A DNA stretch of 64,000 nucleotides from CAWDVK01 sp963805715 (GCA_963805715.1 CAWDVK010000009.1:372001-436000); one strand, 5' to 3'; positions 54,043 through 63,348 are shown, counted from the first letter of the stretch. A program made the numbers and translations. Notes: generated by a model not told the origin, from the letters alone.

Positions 54043-55338
54043 ATGCTCATCGCCGCAGCCGCCTGCGCGCTGGCCGCTGCCGCCTGGGCTTACCTGCTCG
54101 CCGCCCATGGCGGGTTCTGGCTGACCGGCCAGCGCCTCCCGCCGCCCGCCGCCGGGCCGCAGGCCAGCGCCCCGGGCCGGTGGCCCGCCCTGGCGGTGGT
54201 GATTCCGGCCAGGGATGAGGCGGCGGTGCTCCCCGGCACGCTGCCCGCGCTGCTCGGCCAGGACTACCCGGCTGAGCTGACGATCCTGCTGGTGGATGAC
54301 CAGAGCACGGACGGGACGGCACAGGTGGCCGCCGCGCTCGGCGAGGCGGCGGGCTGGACGGTCCGCCGGTCCGCCGGCCAGCCGGCCGGCGCGCTGGCCA
54401 GGCCGGGCCCCGGCGCGGAGGCCGGCCGGATCCTGCGGGTGATCAGCGGCAGCCCTCCCCCGGCTGGATGGGCGGGGAAGGTGTGGGCCATGTCGCAGGG
54501 CCTGGCAGCGGCCGGCCGGGCCGAGTACGTGCTCTTCACCGACGCGGACATCCGGTTCGGCCCCGGCGCCGTCGAGGCGCTCGTCCGGGCTGCTCGCGGC
54601 CGGGATCTCGGGCTGGTGTCGCAGATGGCGCTGCTGCGCGCGGCCACGTTCTGGGAGCGCCTGCTGGTGCCGGCCTTCGTCTACTTCTTCGCCCAGCTCT
54701 ACCCGTTCCGGCGGGTGAACCGGCCGGGAACACGGACCGCGGCCGCGGCCGGCGGATGCATGCTGGCTCGCCGCGACGCGCTCGCGCGGGCTGGCGGCCT
54801 CGCGGCCATCCGCGGCGCCAGGATCGACGACGTGGCGCTGGCCCGGCTGCTCAAGCGCCGCGCCGGGGCGGCGTGCTGGCTGGGGCTCAGCACCAGCATG
54901 ACCAGCGAGCGCGAGTATGCCCGGCTGCCGGAGATCTGGGACATGATCGCCCGCAGCGCCTATACCCAGCTGCGCTACTCGCCCGCGGCCCTGGGCGGCA
55001 CGATCGCCGGCCTGCTCTGGCTGTACGTGCTGCCGCCGGCCGGGACGATCGCGGGGGCGGCGGCCGCGCTGCTGGGCGCCGGGCCGGCGGCGGGCTGGCT
55101 GGCCGCCGCCGGGGCGGCCGGCTGGATCATGATGTCCGCCAGCTACGTGCCGATGCTGCGGCTTTACCGGTTGTCACCACTGCGGTCGCCCGTCCTGCCC
55201 GTCATCGCCGGGCTCTATGCCGCGATGACGGCCGACTCGGCCCGCCGGCACCGCGCAGGCCGCGGCGGCGAGTGGAAGGGCCGCGTCATCCGGCCCGCCC
55301 GGCCCGCCAGCCGGGCGGGCCGGGCTGACTCGCATTGA
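54043..55338 (+). CDS. family 2 glycosyltransferase, HpnB-like
   Basis: 431-residue membrane-anchored glycosyltransferase: N-terminal helix, VVIPARDEAAVLPGTLPALL, nucleotide-binding LLVDDQSTDGTA, DxD-type LFTDADIRF and an acceptor-site segment RGARIDDVALARLLKRR, then three C-terminal membrane segments. The FRRVNRPGTRTAAAAGGCML stretch is typical of hopene-associated HpnB proteins. No squalene-hopene cyclase genes are here, so the hopanoid link is by family only. ATG 54043 begins the membrane helix. Confidence 0.82.
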   Translation: MLIAAAACALAAAAWAYLLAAHGGFWLTGQRLPPPAAGPQASAPGRWPALAVVIPARDEAAVLPGTLPALLGQDYPAELTILLVDDQSTDGTAQVAAALGEAAGWTVRRSAGQPAGALARPGPGAEAGRILRVISGSPPPAGWAGKVWAMSQGLAAAGRAEYVLFTDADIRFGPGAVEALVRAARGRDLGLVSQMALLRAATFWERLLVPAFVYFFAQLYPFRRVNRPGTRTAAAAGGCMLARRDALARAGGLAAIRGARIDDVALARLLKRRAGAACWLGLSTSMTSEREYARLPEIWDMIARSAYTQLRYSPAALGGTIAGLLWLYVLPPAGTIAGAAAALLGAGPAAGWLAAAGAAGWIMMSASYVPMLRLYRLSPLRSPVLPVIAGLYAAMTADSARRHRAGRGGEWKGRVIRPARPASRAGRADSH

Positions 55339-55386
55339 CCCGCGTGCCGGAGCGCGGGGAGCCGGCTCGGCAGGACCGGGCGGCTG

Positions 55387-55722
55387 CTAGCCGGCCGCGC
55401 GGGAGCCTTCGGCGGGCGCGAACAGCACCAGCGCCGACAGGTCCTCGACGATGTCGGTGAACCGGTGCTCCTCGCGGGCCGGGACGTAGACGACCGAGCC
55501 CGGCCCGACCGCGATGCTCGCGGGGCCGGCCACCAGCGTGGCCCGGCCCGCGGTGATCACGTAAATCTCATCCTCGGCATGCGGCTCCTGGTCGTCCGAG
55601 CCGCCGCGCGGAATCGAGTAGGTGCCGACGCTCAGGTCCGGCACCCGCAGCTGCTCGGCCCAGTGACAGCCGGCGCCGCCGTCGGGGGCGGTGAAGTGCC
55701 CGGCGCCGGCCACGAGTTCCAT
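55387..55722 (-). CDS. cupin-domain protein
   Basis: 111-residue single-domain cupin; motif 1 EPHAEDEIYVITAGRATL has metal-binding His and Glu, and motif 2 PGSVVYVPAREEHRF supplies the last His. It shares a base with the GNAT gene upstream, so the two form an operon. Substrate unknown. Confidence 0.83.
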   Translation of the reverse strand: MELVAGAGHFTAPDGGAGCHWAEQLRVPDLSVGTYSIPRGGSDDQEPHAEDEIYVITAGRATLVAGPASIAVGPGSVVYVPAREEHRFTDIVEDLSALVLFAPAEGSRAAG

Positions 55723-56333
55723 CAGTCCTCCCGCTCAGGCAGCCGGATCATCGGCCACAGCGCCGGGCCGCCCCGCTCGATCCTGATCTCGCGGGTCACC
55801 TCGAAGCCGAAGCGCTCGTAGAAGGCAATGTTAGATTCCCTGCTGCTCTCCAGGTAAGCGGGCAGCCCGGCCGCGTCGCACCGGGTCAGCCGCGCGGCCA
55901 TCAGCTGGCTGGCCACGCCGGTGCCCTGGTCCGGCGGGTCGGTCCCGATGCCGCTCAGATACCAGTGCGGCTGCTGCGGGTGGACCCTGGCCATCTGCGC
56001 CGAGACCACCGACGCCCGGCCGATCCGCGAGCTCAGGGCGCGGGCGAGGCCCGGCAGCGCGGTCAGCTGCTGCCAGTTCGACGGCAGCCAGTGCGACGGC
56101 GGTGCCCAGATCGCGCAGCCCAGGACCCGGCCGTCCGCGACCACCTCGGTGGCCGCATGCCGCAGGTAGTAGCGGCGCAGCACGGCCGCGTACAGCAGCG
56201 GCAGCCGCCGCTCGCGCAGCTGGCCGTCGGGGATGATCCAGCTCATCACCGGATCGTCCTGGAAGGCCCGGCCCAGCACGGCGGCCATGGACGGCACGTC
56301 GGCGCTGTCAGCGAGCCGCACGATCCGGTTCAT
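55722..56333 (-). CDS. GNAT-family N-acetyltransferase
   Basis: 203 residues with the acetyl-CoA-binding loop TDPPDQGTGVASQLMAARL and the C-terminal beta-strand YERFGFEVTREI. The start MNRIVRLADSADVPSMAAVL is normal for the family. It lies between gcvP and the cupin gene on the same strand. Acceptor unknown. Confidence 0.87.
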   Translation of the reverse strand: MNRIVRLADSADVPSMAAVLGRAFQDDPVMSWIIPDGQLRERRLPLLYAAVLRRYYLRHAATEVVADGRVLGCAIWAPPSHWLPSNWQQLTALPGLARALSSRIGRASVVSAQMARVHPQQPHWYLSGIGTDPPDQGTGVASQLMAARLTRCDAAGLPAYLESSRESNIAFYERFGFEVTREIRIERGGPALWPMIRLPERED

Positions 56334-56424
56334 GATCCGCCACGGTACGAGACGCCGCGCCCGCCCGCCAGGGCCCGGGCCGGCCCGCTGCGGCCATCCG
56401 AGGCGCGGCCGCGAGCGGACCCGC

Positions 56425-59334
56425 TCAGCCCTCGAATGCCTCGGGCGGCGGGCACGCGCACATCAGGTTCCGGTCACCGTAGGCCTGGTCGATCCGGCGG
56501 ACCGGCGGCCAGTACTTGGACCGGCGGTCGCCGCCCGCCGGGTAGGCGGCCTCCTCCCGGTCGTAACCGTGCTTCCACTCGCCGCTGATCAGCATGCTCG
56601 CGGTATGCGGAGCGTTCTTCAGCGGATTGTCCTGCGGGTCGTAGTCGCCGGACGCCACCCGGCCGATCTCGGCCGAGATCGCGATCATCGCGTCGCAGAA
56701 CCGGTCCAGCTCGGCCAGGTCCTCACTCTCGGTGGGCTCGACCATCAGCGTCCCCGCCACCGGGAAGGACAGGGTCGGCGCGTGGAAGCCGTAGTCGATC
56801 AGCCGCTTGGCCACGTCCTCGGCCGTCACCCCGGTCCGCGCGGTGACCGGCCGCAGGTCCAGGATGCACTCGTGCGCCACCAGGCCGCCGGGGCCGGTGT
56901 AGAGCACAGGGAAGTGCCCGGTCAGCCGCCTGGCCACGTAGTTGGCCGACAGGATCGCCATCTGGGTCGCCCGGCGCAGCTCATCGGCGCCCATCATCCG
57001 GATGTAGGCCCAGGAGATGGGCAGGATCCCGGCCGACCCGTACGGCGCTCCGGCCACCGGGCCGCCGCGCCGGCTGCGGTCCGCCGCCGCGCCGCGGTCC
57101 GCCGCGGACCCGCCGTCCAGCGCCGGGTGGCCGGGCAGGAACGGCGCCAGGTGCGACCGGGCCGCGACCGGGCCCACGCCGGGTCCACCGCCGCCGTGCG
57201 GGATGCAGAACGTCTTGTGCAGGTTGAGATGGGACACGTCGCCGCCGAAATGGCCGGGCTTGGCCAGCCCCACCAGCGCGTTGAGGTTGGCGCCGTCCAC
57301 GTAGACCTGGCCGCCGGCCGCGTGCACCTCGTCGCAGACCTGGCCGACGGTCTCCTCGAACACGCCGTTGGTCGACGGATAGGTCAGCATGATCGCCGCC
57401 ACCGCGCCCTCGTGCGCGGCCAGCTTGGCCCGCAGGTCGGTCAGGTCGATGACGCCGTCCGAGCCGCACTTCACCACGACCACCCGCAGCCCGGCCAGCA
57501 CCGCGCTGGCGGCGTTGGTGCCGTGCGCGGACTCCGGGATCAGGCAGACGGTGCGCTCGGGCTGCCGCCGGGACCGGTGATAGCCGCGGATGGCCAGCAG
57601 CCCGGCCAGCTCGCCCTGCGATCCGGCGTTCGGCTGGACGCTGACGGCGTCATAGCCGGTGATCTCGATCAGCGCCCGCTCCAGGCCGCTGATCAGCTCC
57701 AGGTACCCGGCCGCCTGCTCGGGCGGCGCGAACGGGTGCAGCCCGGCGAACTCCGGCCAGGTGATGGGCTCCATCTCGGCGGCCGCGTTCAGCTTCATGG
57801 TGCACGAGCCGAGCGGGATCATCGACCGGTCCAGCGCGATGTCCATGTCAGCCAGCCGCCGCAGGTAGCGCAGCATCGCGGTCTCGCTGCGGTGCGCGCT
57901 GAACACCGGGTGGGTGAGGAACTCGCTGGTCCGCAGCAGCCCGGCGGGCAGCGCGTCGCCGGCCTGCGCGGGCAGCGTGACGTCCTGCCGCCCGGACAGG
58001 GCCTGCAGCAGGCTCTGGAGCTGCTCGGCCGTCGTGGTCTCGTCGCACGCGATCTGCACCGTGTCCGGGTCGGCCAGGTGCAGGTTGTACCCGGCGGCGC
58101 GGGCCCGGGCCACCGCCTCGGCCGCGCGGCCGGGCAGGCTCAGCCGGACGGTGTCGAAGAAGGGGGACGGGCTCGTTTCGAAACGAAGGTCACGGAGCGC
58201 CCGGGCCAGCGTCGCCGCCCGGCCGTGCACCCGGCGCGCGATCGCCGCCAGGCCATCGGGGCCGTGATACGCCGCGTACATCGCCGCGATCACGGCCAGC
58301 AGCACCTGCGCGGTGCAGATATTGCTGGTCGCCTTCTCCCGGCGGATGTGCTGCTCGCGGGCCTGCAGCGCGAGCCGGTAGGCGGGATGGCCGTCGGCGT
58401 CCACGGACACGCCGACCAGGCGGCCGGGCAGCTGGCGCTTGAGCGAGTCGGTCACGCAGATGTAGCCGGCGTGCGGGCCGCCGAAGCCCATCGGCACGCC
58501 CAAGCGCTGCGTGCTGCCCACCGCGATGTCGGCGCCGAGCTCGCCGGGCGGCTTCAGCAGGGTAAGGGCCAGCACGTCGGCGGCCACCACGGCGCGGGCG
58601 CCGCGGGCGTGCGCGGCCTCGATGGCCGGGGCCAGGTCGCGGATCGCGCCGCTGGCCCCCGGGTACTGCAGCAGCACGCCGAACAGCTCGCCGTCGGGCT
58701 GCGCGGCAATCAGCTCGGGCGTGACCTCGCCGGTGACGAGCGTGATGCCGAGCGGCTCGGCCCGGGTGCCGAGCACCGCCAGCGTCTGCGGCAGGCAGTC
58801 GGCGTCGGCCAGGAAGATCGAGCTGGCCGCTTTCCCCCCGCCCCCCCCGCCCTGCCCGCCCCGCCCGGGCCCGAACGCCCGCCGGGCCAGGGTCATCGCC
58901 TCGACCGCGGCCGTCGCCTCGTCCAGCATGGACGCGCCGGCCACCGGCAGCGCGGTCAGGTCCTCGATCATGGTCTGGAAGTTGAGCAGCGCCTCCAGCC
59001 GGCCCTGCGAGATCTCCGGCTGGTAGGGCGTGTAGGCGGTGTACCAGGCAGGATTCTCCAGCACGTTGCGGCGGATCACGGCCGGGGTGATGGTGCCGTA
59101 GTAGCCCAGGCCGATCATCGAGGTGAGCAGCTCGTTCCGGCCCGCGAGACGGCGCAGCTCGGCGAGCGCATCAGCCTCGCTCAGCGGCCCGGGCAGGCTG
59201 AGGGCGCGGTCGGCAGCCAGCCCGGCGGGCACGGCAGCCGCGGTGAGCTCGTCGAGCGAGCCGTAGCCGACGGCGGCCAGCATCCGATCCTGCTCGGCTG
59301 CTGACGGCCCGATGTGCCTGCGTCCGAATTCCAT
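56425..59334 (-). CDS. gcvP: glycine dehydrogenase (decarboxylating), P-protein
   Basis: 969-residue fused P-protein of the glycine cleavage system. N-terminal FGRRHIGPSAAEQDRMLA, the PLP Lys in HLNLHKTFCIPHGGGGPG and C-terminal ITNLMCACPP-type end (DRNLMCACPPPEAFEG) are visible. Two low-complexity inserts stand out: a Gly run near residue 160 (GRGGQGGGGGGK) and GGSAADRGAAADRSRRGGP near residue 740. It is preceded by a glycine riboswitch, so expression should rise with glycine. Confidence 0.97.
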   Translation of the reverse strand: MEFGRRHIGPSAAEQDRMLAAVGYGSLDELTAAAVPAGLAADRALSLPGPLSEADALAELRRLAGRNELLTSMIGLGYYGTITPAVIRRNVLENPAWYTAYTPYQPEISQGRLEALLNFQTMIEDLTALPVAGASMLDEATAAVEAMTLARRAFGPGRGGQGGGGGGKAASSIFLADADCLPQTLAVLGTRAEPLGITLVTGEVTPELIAAQPDGELFGVLLQYPGASGAIRDLAPAIEAAHARGARAVVAADVLALTLLKPPGELGADIAVGSTQRLGVPMGFGGPHAGYICVTDSLKRQLPGRLVGVSVDADGHPAYRLALQAREQHIRREKATSNICTAQVLLAVIAAMYAAYHGPDGLAAIARRVHGRAATLARALRDLRFETSPSPFFDTVRLSLPGRAAEAVARARAAGYNLHLADPDTVQIACDETTTAEQLQSLLQALSGRQDVTLPAQAGDALPAGLLRTSEFLTHPVFSAHRSETAMLRYLRRLADMDIALDRSMIPLGSCTMKLNAAAEMEPITWPEFAGLHPFAPPEQAAGYLELISGLERALIEITGYDAVSVQPNAGSQGELAGLLAIRGYHRSRRQPERTVCLIPESAHGTNAASAVLAGLRVVVVKCGSDGVIDLTDLRAKLAAHEGAVAAIMLTYPSTNGVFEETVGQVCDEVHAAGGQVYVDGANLNALVGLAKPGHFGGDVSHLNLHKTFCIPHGGGGPGVGPVAARSHLAPFLPGHPALDGGSAADRGAAADRSRRGGPVAGAPYGSAGILPISWAYIRMMGADELRRATQMAILSANYVARRLTGHFPVLYTGPGGLVAHECILDLRPVTARTGVTAEDVAKRLIDYGFHAPTLSFPVAGTLMVEPTESEDLAELDRFCDAMIAISAEIGRVASGDYDPQDNPLKNAPHTASMLISGEWKHGYDREEAAYPAGGDRRSKYWPPVRRIDQAYGDRNLMCACPPPEAFEG

Positions 59335-59408
59335 GGGAGCCTCCCCGGCGGCAGAGTGCCGTCGCGCTGGCGGACTTCCCGGCCCGCTGCGCGTTCACCT
59401 GACTCCCC

Positions 59409-59532
59409 CTCTGTCGCCGCGGCCAGGCGGCTCCAGAGATGCCTATCCCGTCCGGTCCGTGAGCCTGAGAGGTTCCGGGGTGGTTGCCCCTTCGGCGCCT
59501 CGGACTGGCTGCCCGAGAACTCTCCCGGACGG
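59409..59532 (-). promoter_or_regulatory. glycine riboswitch (single aptamer with flanking hairpin)
   Basis: In the gcvP leader the minus strand reads CCGTCCGGGAGAGTTC ... GCGCCGAAGGGGCAACC ... GGAACCTCTCAGGCTC ... CCGGACGG, which are the conserved blocks of the glycine aptamer in order. The outer stem is 8 perfect pairs (59525-59532 with 59449-59456). Only one aptamer is present. Directly after it, 59409-59438 folds as CTCTG-GA-GCCGC-loop-GCGGC-GA-CAGAG, a stem with tandem GA mismatches, in the place of the 'ghost aptamer' of singlet glycine riboswitches. Confidence 0.88.
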
Positions 59533-59590
59533 TGTCATCAGCGGTTCCGAGCCTACCCGAGCGACACCGTAGCGCGGCAGCAGCGACCCG

Positions 59591-59655
59591 GCCCGGCGCT
59601 GCGGCCCGGCGCTGCGGCCCGGCGCTGCGGCCCGGAGCGGCGGCCCGGAGCGGCG
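59591..59655. repeat. 13-bp tandem repeat in the gcvP-ABC gap
   Basis: Five units of 13 bp, GCCCGGCGCTGCG three times and then GCCCGGAGCGGCG twice. The period is not a multiple of three and no gene covers it. It lies upstream of the gcvP riboswitch and about 70 bases after the ABC permease stop codon is passed on the minus strand, so it may also affect that promoter. The rest of 59335-59725 holds only the riboswitch leader. Confidence 0.8.
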
Positions 59656-59725
59656 GCAGCGACGTGGATGGCTAGCTGCTGCTGATACAGCCGCAGCAGG
59701 CGCGCTCTCACGCTGCTGCGCGCGG

Positions 59726-60931
59726 CTAGATGTCGTCCCAGCGGAACACCCGGACCGATGCCAGCGTCAGCACGGCCGCGATGCCCAGCAGGATGGCGAT
59801 AGCGGGCAGCGCCGAGGCGGGCCCCTCGCCGCGCGCCATCACGTTCTGCATGCCGGTGACCAGGTAGCGCAGCGGCATGGCATAGGACACCTCGCGGATC
59901 CAGGCCGGCGCGAAGTCCAGCGGGATGAACGCGCCGCCGAGGAAGGCCATCGGCAGGATGATCAGGTTAGCGATGGAGGTCGCAGCCTGCTGCGTCCTGG
60001 CGAACGAGCCCACCAGCAGGCCGATCGACATGAAGCTCAGGGTCCCGCAGATGACCACCGGGATCGCCATCCACCAGGACGCGGTGAGCTTGAGCCCGAA
60101 ATACGGCAGCGTGGCGATGCCCAGGAACACGGCCATCTGAATCAGCGCGACCACGATGGCGACGCCGACCCTGGCCAGGACCACCGACCCGGCCCCGACC
60201 GGGGCCAGCCGGAGCCGCCGCAGCAGCTTGCTGCGGCGCCATTCGACCAGCGTGATCGCAGCGCCGAAGGCAGCGCCGGAAGCGATGGCCCAGCCGAGCA
60301 GGCCGGGCGCCAGGTACTGGATCGGCTTCAGGGACTTGTCCTCGACCTGCCGGCTCTGCAGCTGGAAGCTGGCTCCGGCCGGGCCCGTGGCCTGGTTGGC
60401 CTGCTGCACGATCGAGGAGAACACGGCCTGCACCACGCCTGCGGTCGTCTGGTCGGCGATCGAGTAGTGCACGAGCAGCCTGCGGCCCTGCTGCTGCACC
60501 GCGGCGTCGTAGCTGCCCTTCCGCACGTCGGCGAGGGCCGCCGCCAGGCCGTTGCCGCGGGTGACCGTCATGATCCTGGCGAGCTGGCCGCCGCTGGCCG
60601 CGGTCGCCTGGTCCAGCAGGCTGACCTGGCCCACCTCGATCACGGTGATCTTGGGCGTGGTCGAGTCCTTGTAGATCGAGCCGAACAGCACCAGGAACAG
60701 CGCCGGGATCAGGATCGAGAACACCAGCGCCGCGCGGTCCCGGACGAAGCCGCGGAACATGGCGCGGGTCAGGCTGCGGAAGGCGGCCGTTCCCGCCGGG
60801 CCCCGCCCGGCGCTGCCCGGGCCGGCGCTGCCCGCGCCTGCGCTGCCCGCGCCTGCGCTGCCCGTTTCTGCGCTGCCCGGCTGTGCGCTGCCCGGCTGTG
60901 CGCTGCCCGGCCGGGGGCGGCCCGCCGTCAT
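59726..60931 (-). CDS. ABC-2 type transporter permease
   Basis: 401 residues, six membrane segments with a large extracytoplasmic domain between the first two, as in DrrB/YhgE-like ABC-2 exporters (FRGFVRDRAALVFSILIPALF, later GWAIASGAAFGAAITLVEWRRSKLLRRL, ending LASVRVFRWDDI). The N-terminal 45 residues are pentapeptide repeats (GSAQP, GSAGA) encoded by 15-bp units. The start overlaps the ATPase stop by 4 bases. Substrate unknown. Confidence 0.88.
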   Translation of the reverse strand: MTAGRPRPGSAQPGSAQPGSAETGSAGAGSAGAGSAGPGSAGRGPAGTAAFRSLTRAMFRGFVRDRAALVFSILIPALFLVLFGSIYKDSTTPKITVIEVGQVSLLDQATAASGGQLARIMTVTRGNGLAAALADVRKGSYDAAVQQQGRRLLVHYSIADQTTAGVVQAVFSSIVQQANQATGPAGASFQLQSRQVEDKSLKPIQYLAPGLLGWAIASGAAFGAAITLVEWRRSKLLRRLRLAPVGAGSVVLARVGVAIVVALIQMAVFLGIATLPYFGLKLTASWWMAIPVVICGTLSFMSIGLLVGSFARTQQAATSIANLIILPMAFLGGAFIPLDFAPAWIREVSYAMPLRYLVTGMQNVMARGEGPASALPAIAILLGIAAVLTLASVRVFRWDDI

Positions 60932-61842
60932 GCCCGGTACTCCCGTCCGGTCAGCAGCAGGAACACGTCCTCCAGCGTCGCGCCCTGCACCCGCAGGCCC
61001 GCCAGCGCGCCGCGCTGTGCCAGCCCGGCCAGCACCGGGCCCGGATCGCGGGTGGCGATGGTCAGCGACACGCCGTCGTCGGTCACGCTGTCGGCCGCCG
61101 CGCTGGCGCCAGCCAGGGCGCGGGCGCTCGCCTCCGCGAGCAGCCCGGACTCGATGCTGATCCGCACCGGCTGGTCGACCCGGCGGACCAGGGCGGCTGG
61201 CGGGCCCGCCTCCAGCACCCGGCCGTGATCCATGATCGCCACGCGATCGCAGAGCGTCTCGGCCTCGTCCATATGGTGGGTGGTCAGCACGATGGTGCGG
61301 CCGCCAGACTTGATCTGCCGGAGCAGATCCCAGAGGTTGCGCCGCGCCTGCGGGTCCAGTGCGCCCGTCGGCTCGTCCAGGAACAGCAGCTCAGGATCGT
61401 GCACCAGGGCGCAGGCAATAGACAGCCGCTGCGCCTGGCCGCCGGACAGCTTCTCCGTGCGCACCCCGGCCTGCTCGGTCAGGCCGACCACGCCGAGCAT
61501 CGCATCCGCACGGGCGGCGCCCACGCCATAGAGCGAGGCAAATGTTCGGATCTGCTCCCGTGCGGTCAGCCGCTCGAAGAACGAGGATGCCTGCAGCTGC
61601 ACGCCAATCCGCGGCAGCAGCGCCGGATTGCGCGGCCAGGCGGGCCTGCCCAGCACGGTGACCTGGCCGCTATCAGGCTGCCGCAGCCCCTCGATGATCT
61701 CCAGCGTCGTGGTCTTGCCCGCGCCGTTCGGCCCCAGGATGCCGAAGAACTCGCCCTGGCTGACCTCGAAGCTCACGCCGTCCACTGCCGCCAGGCTGCC
61801 GTAGCACTTGCGAAGGTTTTGCACGGATATTGTCGTCGGCAC
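60928..61842 (-). CDS. ABC transporter ATP-binding protein
   Basis: About 304 residues from GTG 61842 (VPTTISVQNLRKCYGSL). Walker A GPNGAGKTTTLE, signature LSGGQAQRLSIA, Walker B LLFLDEPTGALDPQ and the C-terminal ATLEDVFLLLTGRE are intact. ATG at 61863 is an alternative start. Together with the permease it forms a two-gene exporter placed between gcvP and the MerR regulator gene, which are closer neighbours in mycobacteria. Confidence 0.9.
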   Translation of the reverse strand: MPTTISVQNLRKCYGSLAAVDGVSFEVSQGEFFGILGPNGAGKTTTLEIIEGLRQPDSGQVTVLGRPAWPRNPALLPRIGVQLQASSFFERLTAREQIRTFASLYGVGAARADAMLGVVGLTEQAGVRTEKLSGGQAQRLSIACALVHDPELLFLDEPTGALDPQARRNLWDLLRQIKSGGRTIVLTTHHMDEAETLCDRVAIMDHGRVLEAGPPAALVRRVDQPVRISIESGLLAEASARALAGASAAADSVTDDGVSLTIATRDPGPVLAGLAQRGALAGLRVQGATLEDVFLLLTGREYRA

Positions 61843-61965
61843 GCCAGTACCGTAACACGACATAACGCGAGGTCGCGGGCCGGGGAAAGGCCCGCGACGC
61901 GCAGTTCCCCGGCGTGCTGTCCGGGTCACCCGGCAGCTGCCGTGCCGGCGGGCCTTGCCGCCGCG

Positions 61966-62580
61966 CTAGCCGGTCTTGCGGGCCCGGCGCTTCGCCAGCT
62001 CGTCAGCGGCCGAGGGCGGGCCGGCGGAGCCATCAGCGTCCTGGCCACCGTCAGCGTGCTCGGCGGGCAGCTCCGCCAGCGTGCCCTCCACTTCCTGCCA
62101 GACCCGGCCGATGGCGATGCCGAAGACGCCCTGGCCGCCCTGGAGCAGGTCGACGACCTCGTCGGGCGACGTGCACTCGTACACGCTGACGCCGTCACTC
62201 ATCAGCGTGACCTGGGCCAGGTCCGTGGTGCCCTGCTGGCGCAGGTGGGAGACAGCCGTCCGGATCTGCTGCAGCGAGATGCCGGTATCCAGCAGTCGCT
62301 TCACCACCTTGAGCACCAGGATGTCCCTGAAGCTGTACAGCCGCTGCGATCCCGAGCCCTGCGCGGCGCGGACCGTGGGCTCGACCAGGCCCGTCCGCGC
62401 CCAGTAATCGAGCTGACGGTAAGTGATCCCGGCGGCCATGCACGCGGTGGGCCCGCGATAGCCAATGTCTTCGGGGCGCATCGCCACTTCCTCACCGAAG
62501 AGCAGGCCCTGCTCGCCGGCATGGCGGACGGCAGCACCATGATCCGCTGGCGCCTTGCCGTCGCCCTTCGTAACCGCCAC
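61966..62580 (-). CDS. MerR-family regulator (Rv1830-like)
   Basis: 204 residues. The HTH region GPTACMAAGITYRQLDYWARTGLVEPTVR and SFRDILVLKVVKRLLDTGISLQQIR are typical of MerR proteins that sit beside the bifunctional nuclease gene (Rv1830 in M. tuberculosis). The short EQGLLF motif before the HTH is shared by relatives and supports GTG 62580 as start, with GGAGG upstream. No ligand-binding cysteines. Mycobacterial homologues are linked to cell division control. Confidence 0.88.
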   Translation of the reverse strand: MAVTKGDGKAPADHGAAVRHAGEQGLLFGEEVAMRPEDIGYRGPTACMAAGITYRQLDYWARTGLVEPTVRAAQGSGSQRLYSFRDILVLKVVKRLLDTGISLQQIRTAVSHLRQQGTTDLAQVTLMSDGVSVYECTSPDEVVDLLQGGQGVFGIAIGRVWQEVEGTLAELPAEHADGGQDADGSAGPPSAADELAKRRARKTG

Positions 62581-62720
62581 GCCTACCTCCGGGCCAGGGA
62601 GCAGAGTCCCTGGTAGCTGTCCTCGCACGGTAGGCCGATGGCGGTGAGCTCGTCAACGATCTCCGTCGGCGCGTCGCGGGCATAGTCACCAGTCGTGACA
62701 AACCTGCTGACCGCTGACCG

Positions 62721-63191
62721 TCAGGTCGAGCGGCCGAAGTCCTCGGGAGTGATCGTGTCGAGGAACTCGCGGAACTTCTCGACCTCGTCTTCTTGCTCAT
62801 CGGGAATGGCGACGCCGGCCTCGTCCAGGATCTCGTCGGCCGCGAAGATGGTGGCCCCGGTCCGCAGCGCAAGTGCGATCGAGTCCGACGGGCGCGCGCT
62901 GACCTCCTTGCCATTCGAGAAGATCAGGTCAGCGAAGAAGATGCCATCGCGCAGTGCGGTGATGTTCACGGTGGTCAGCTGAACGTCCAGGGCCTGCAGC
63001 ACGTCCCGCATCAGGTCATGGGTCAGCGGGCGCTGCGGGACCATGCCCTGCTGCGCGAAGGCGATCGCCGTCGCCTCCATCGGGCCGATCCAGATCGGCA
63101 GGTACCGCTCACCCTGCGTTTCCTTGAGCAGGACGATGGGCTGGTTCGTAGGCATCTCCACCCGGACGCCGACGACCTCCATCTGCCTCAC
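62721..63191 (-). CDS. bifunctional nuclease family protein (DUF151)
   Basis: 156 residues: MEVVGVRVEMPTNQPIVLLKE, YLPIWIGPMEATAIAF, VNITALRDGIFFADLIF and RPSDSIALALRTGATIFAAD are the family's conserved blocks. Such proteins are described as having DNase and RNase activity; their role in actinobacteria is unclear. Its place between two MerR-type genes matches Rv1829. GTG at 63191 follows GGAGCCACC. Confidence 0.93.
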   Translation of the reverse strand: MRQMEVVGVRVEMPTNQPIVLLKETQGERYLPIWIGPMEATAIAFAQQGMVPQRPLTHDLMRDVLQALDVQLTTVNITALRDGIFFADLIFSNGKEVSARPSDSIALALRTGATIFAADEILDEAGVAIPDEQEDEVEKFREFLDTITPEDFGRST

Positions 63192-63250
63192 GGTGGCTCC
63201 GTCCTCGCGTGCGCGTACTGCGCTGCCTCAGCTCCTGGCCCTGCCTACAG

Positions 63251-63284
63251 GCATTCCCTTTGTGCTGGCAAGCATTCCCTTTGT
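63251..63284 (-). promoter_or_regulatory. direct repeats upstream of the bifunctional nuclease gene
   Basis: On the minus strand ACAAAGGGAATGC occurs twice (63272-63284 and 63251-63263), exactly 21 bp apart, that is two helical turns. The first copy forms part of TTGACA, a possible -35 box. The repeats lie 60 bases before the nuclease start in a 157-base gap after ftsR and are a good candidate regulator site. Confidence 0.5.
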
Positions 63285-63348
63285 CAACGTACACCCGCTA
63301 TCCGGGCGCGCTCTCCCGAGCCTGGCTGCGGCGCGTCCGGCAATCCGG

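Noticed and set aside
62629..62720. In-frame continuation after the nuclease stop (about 40 codons)
   Set aside because: It has no start codon and no homology I recognise; read as spacer.
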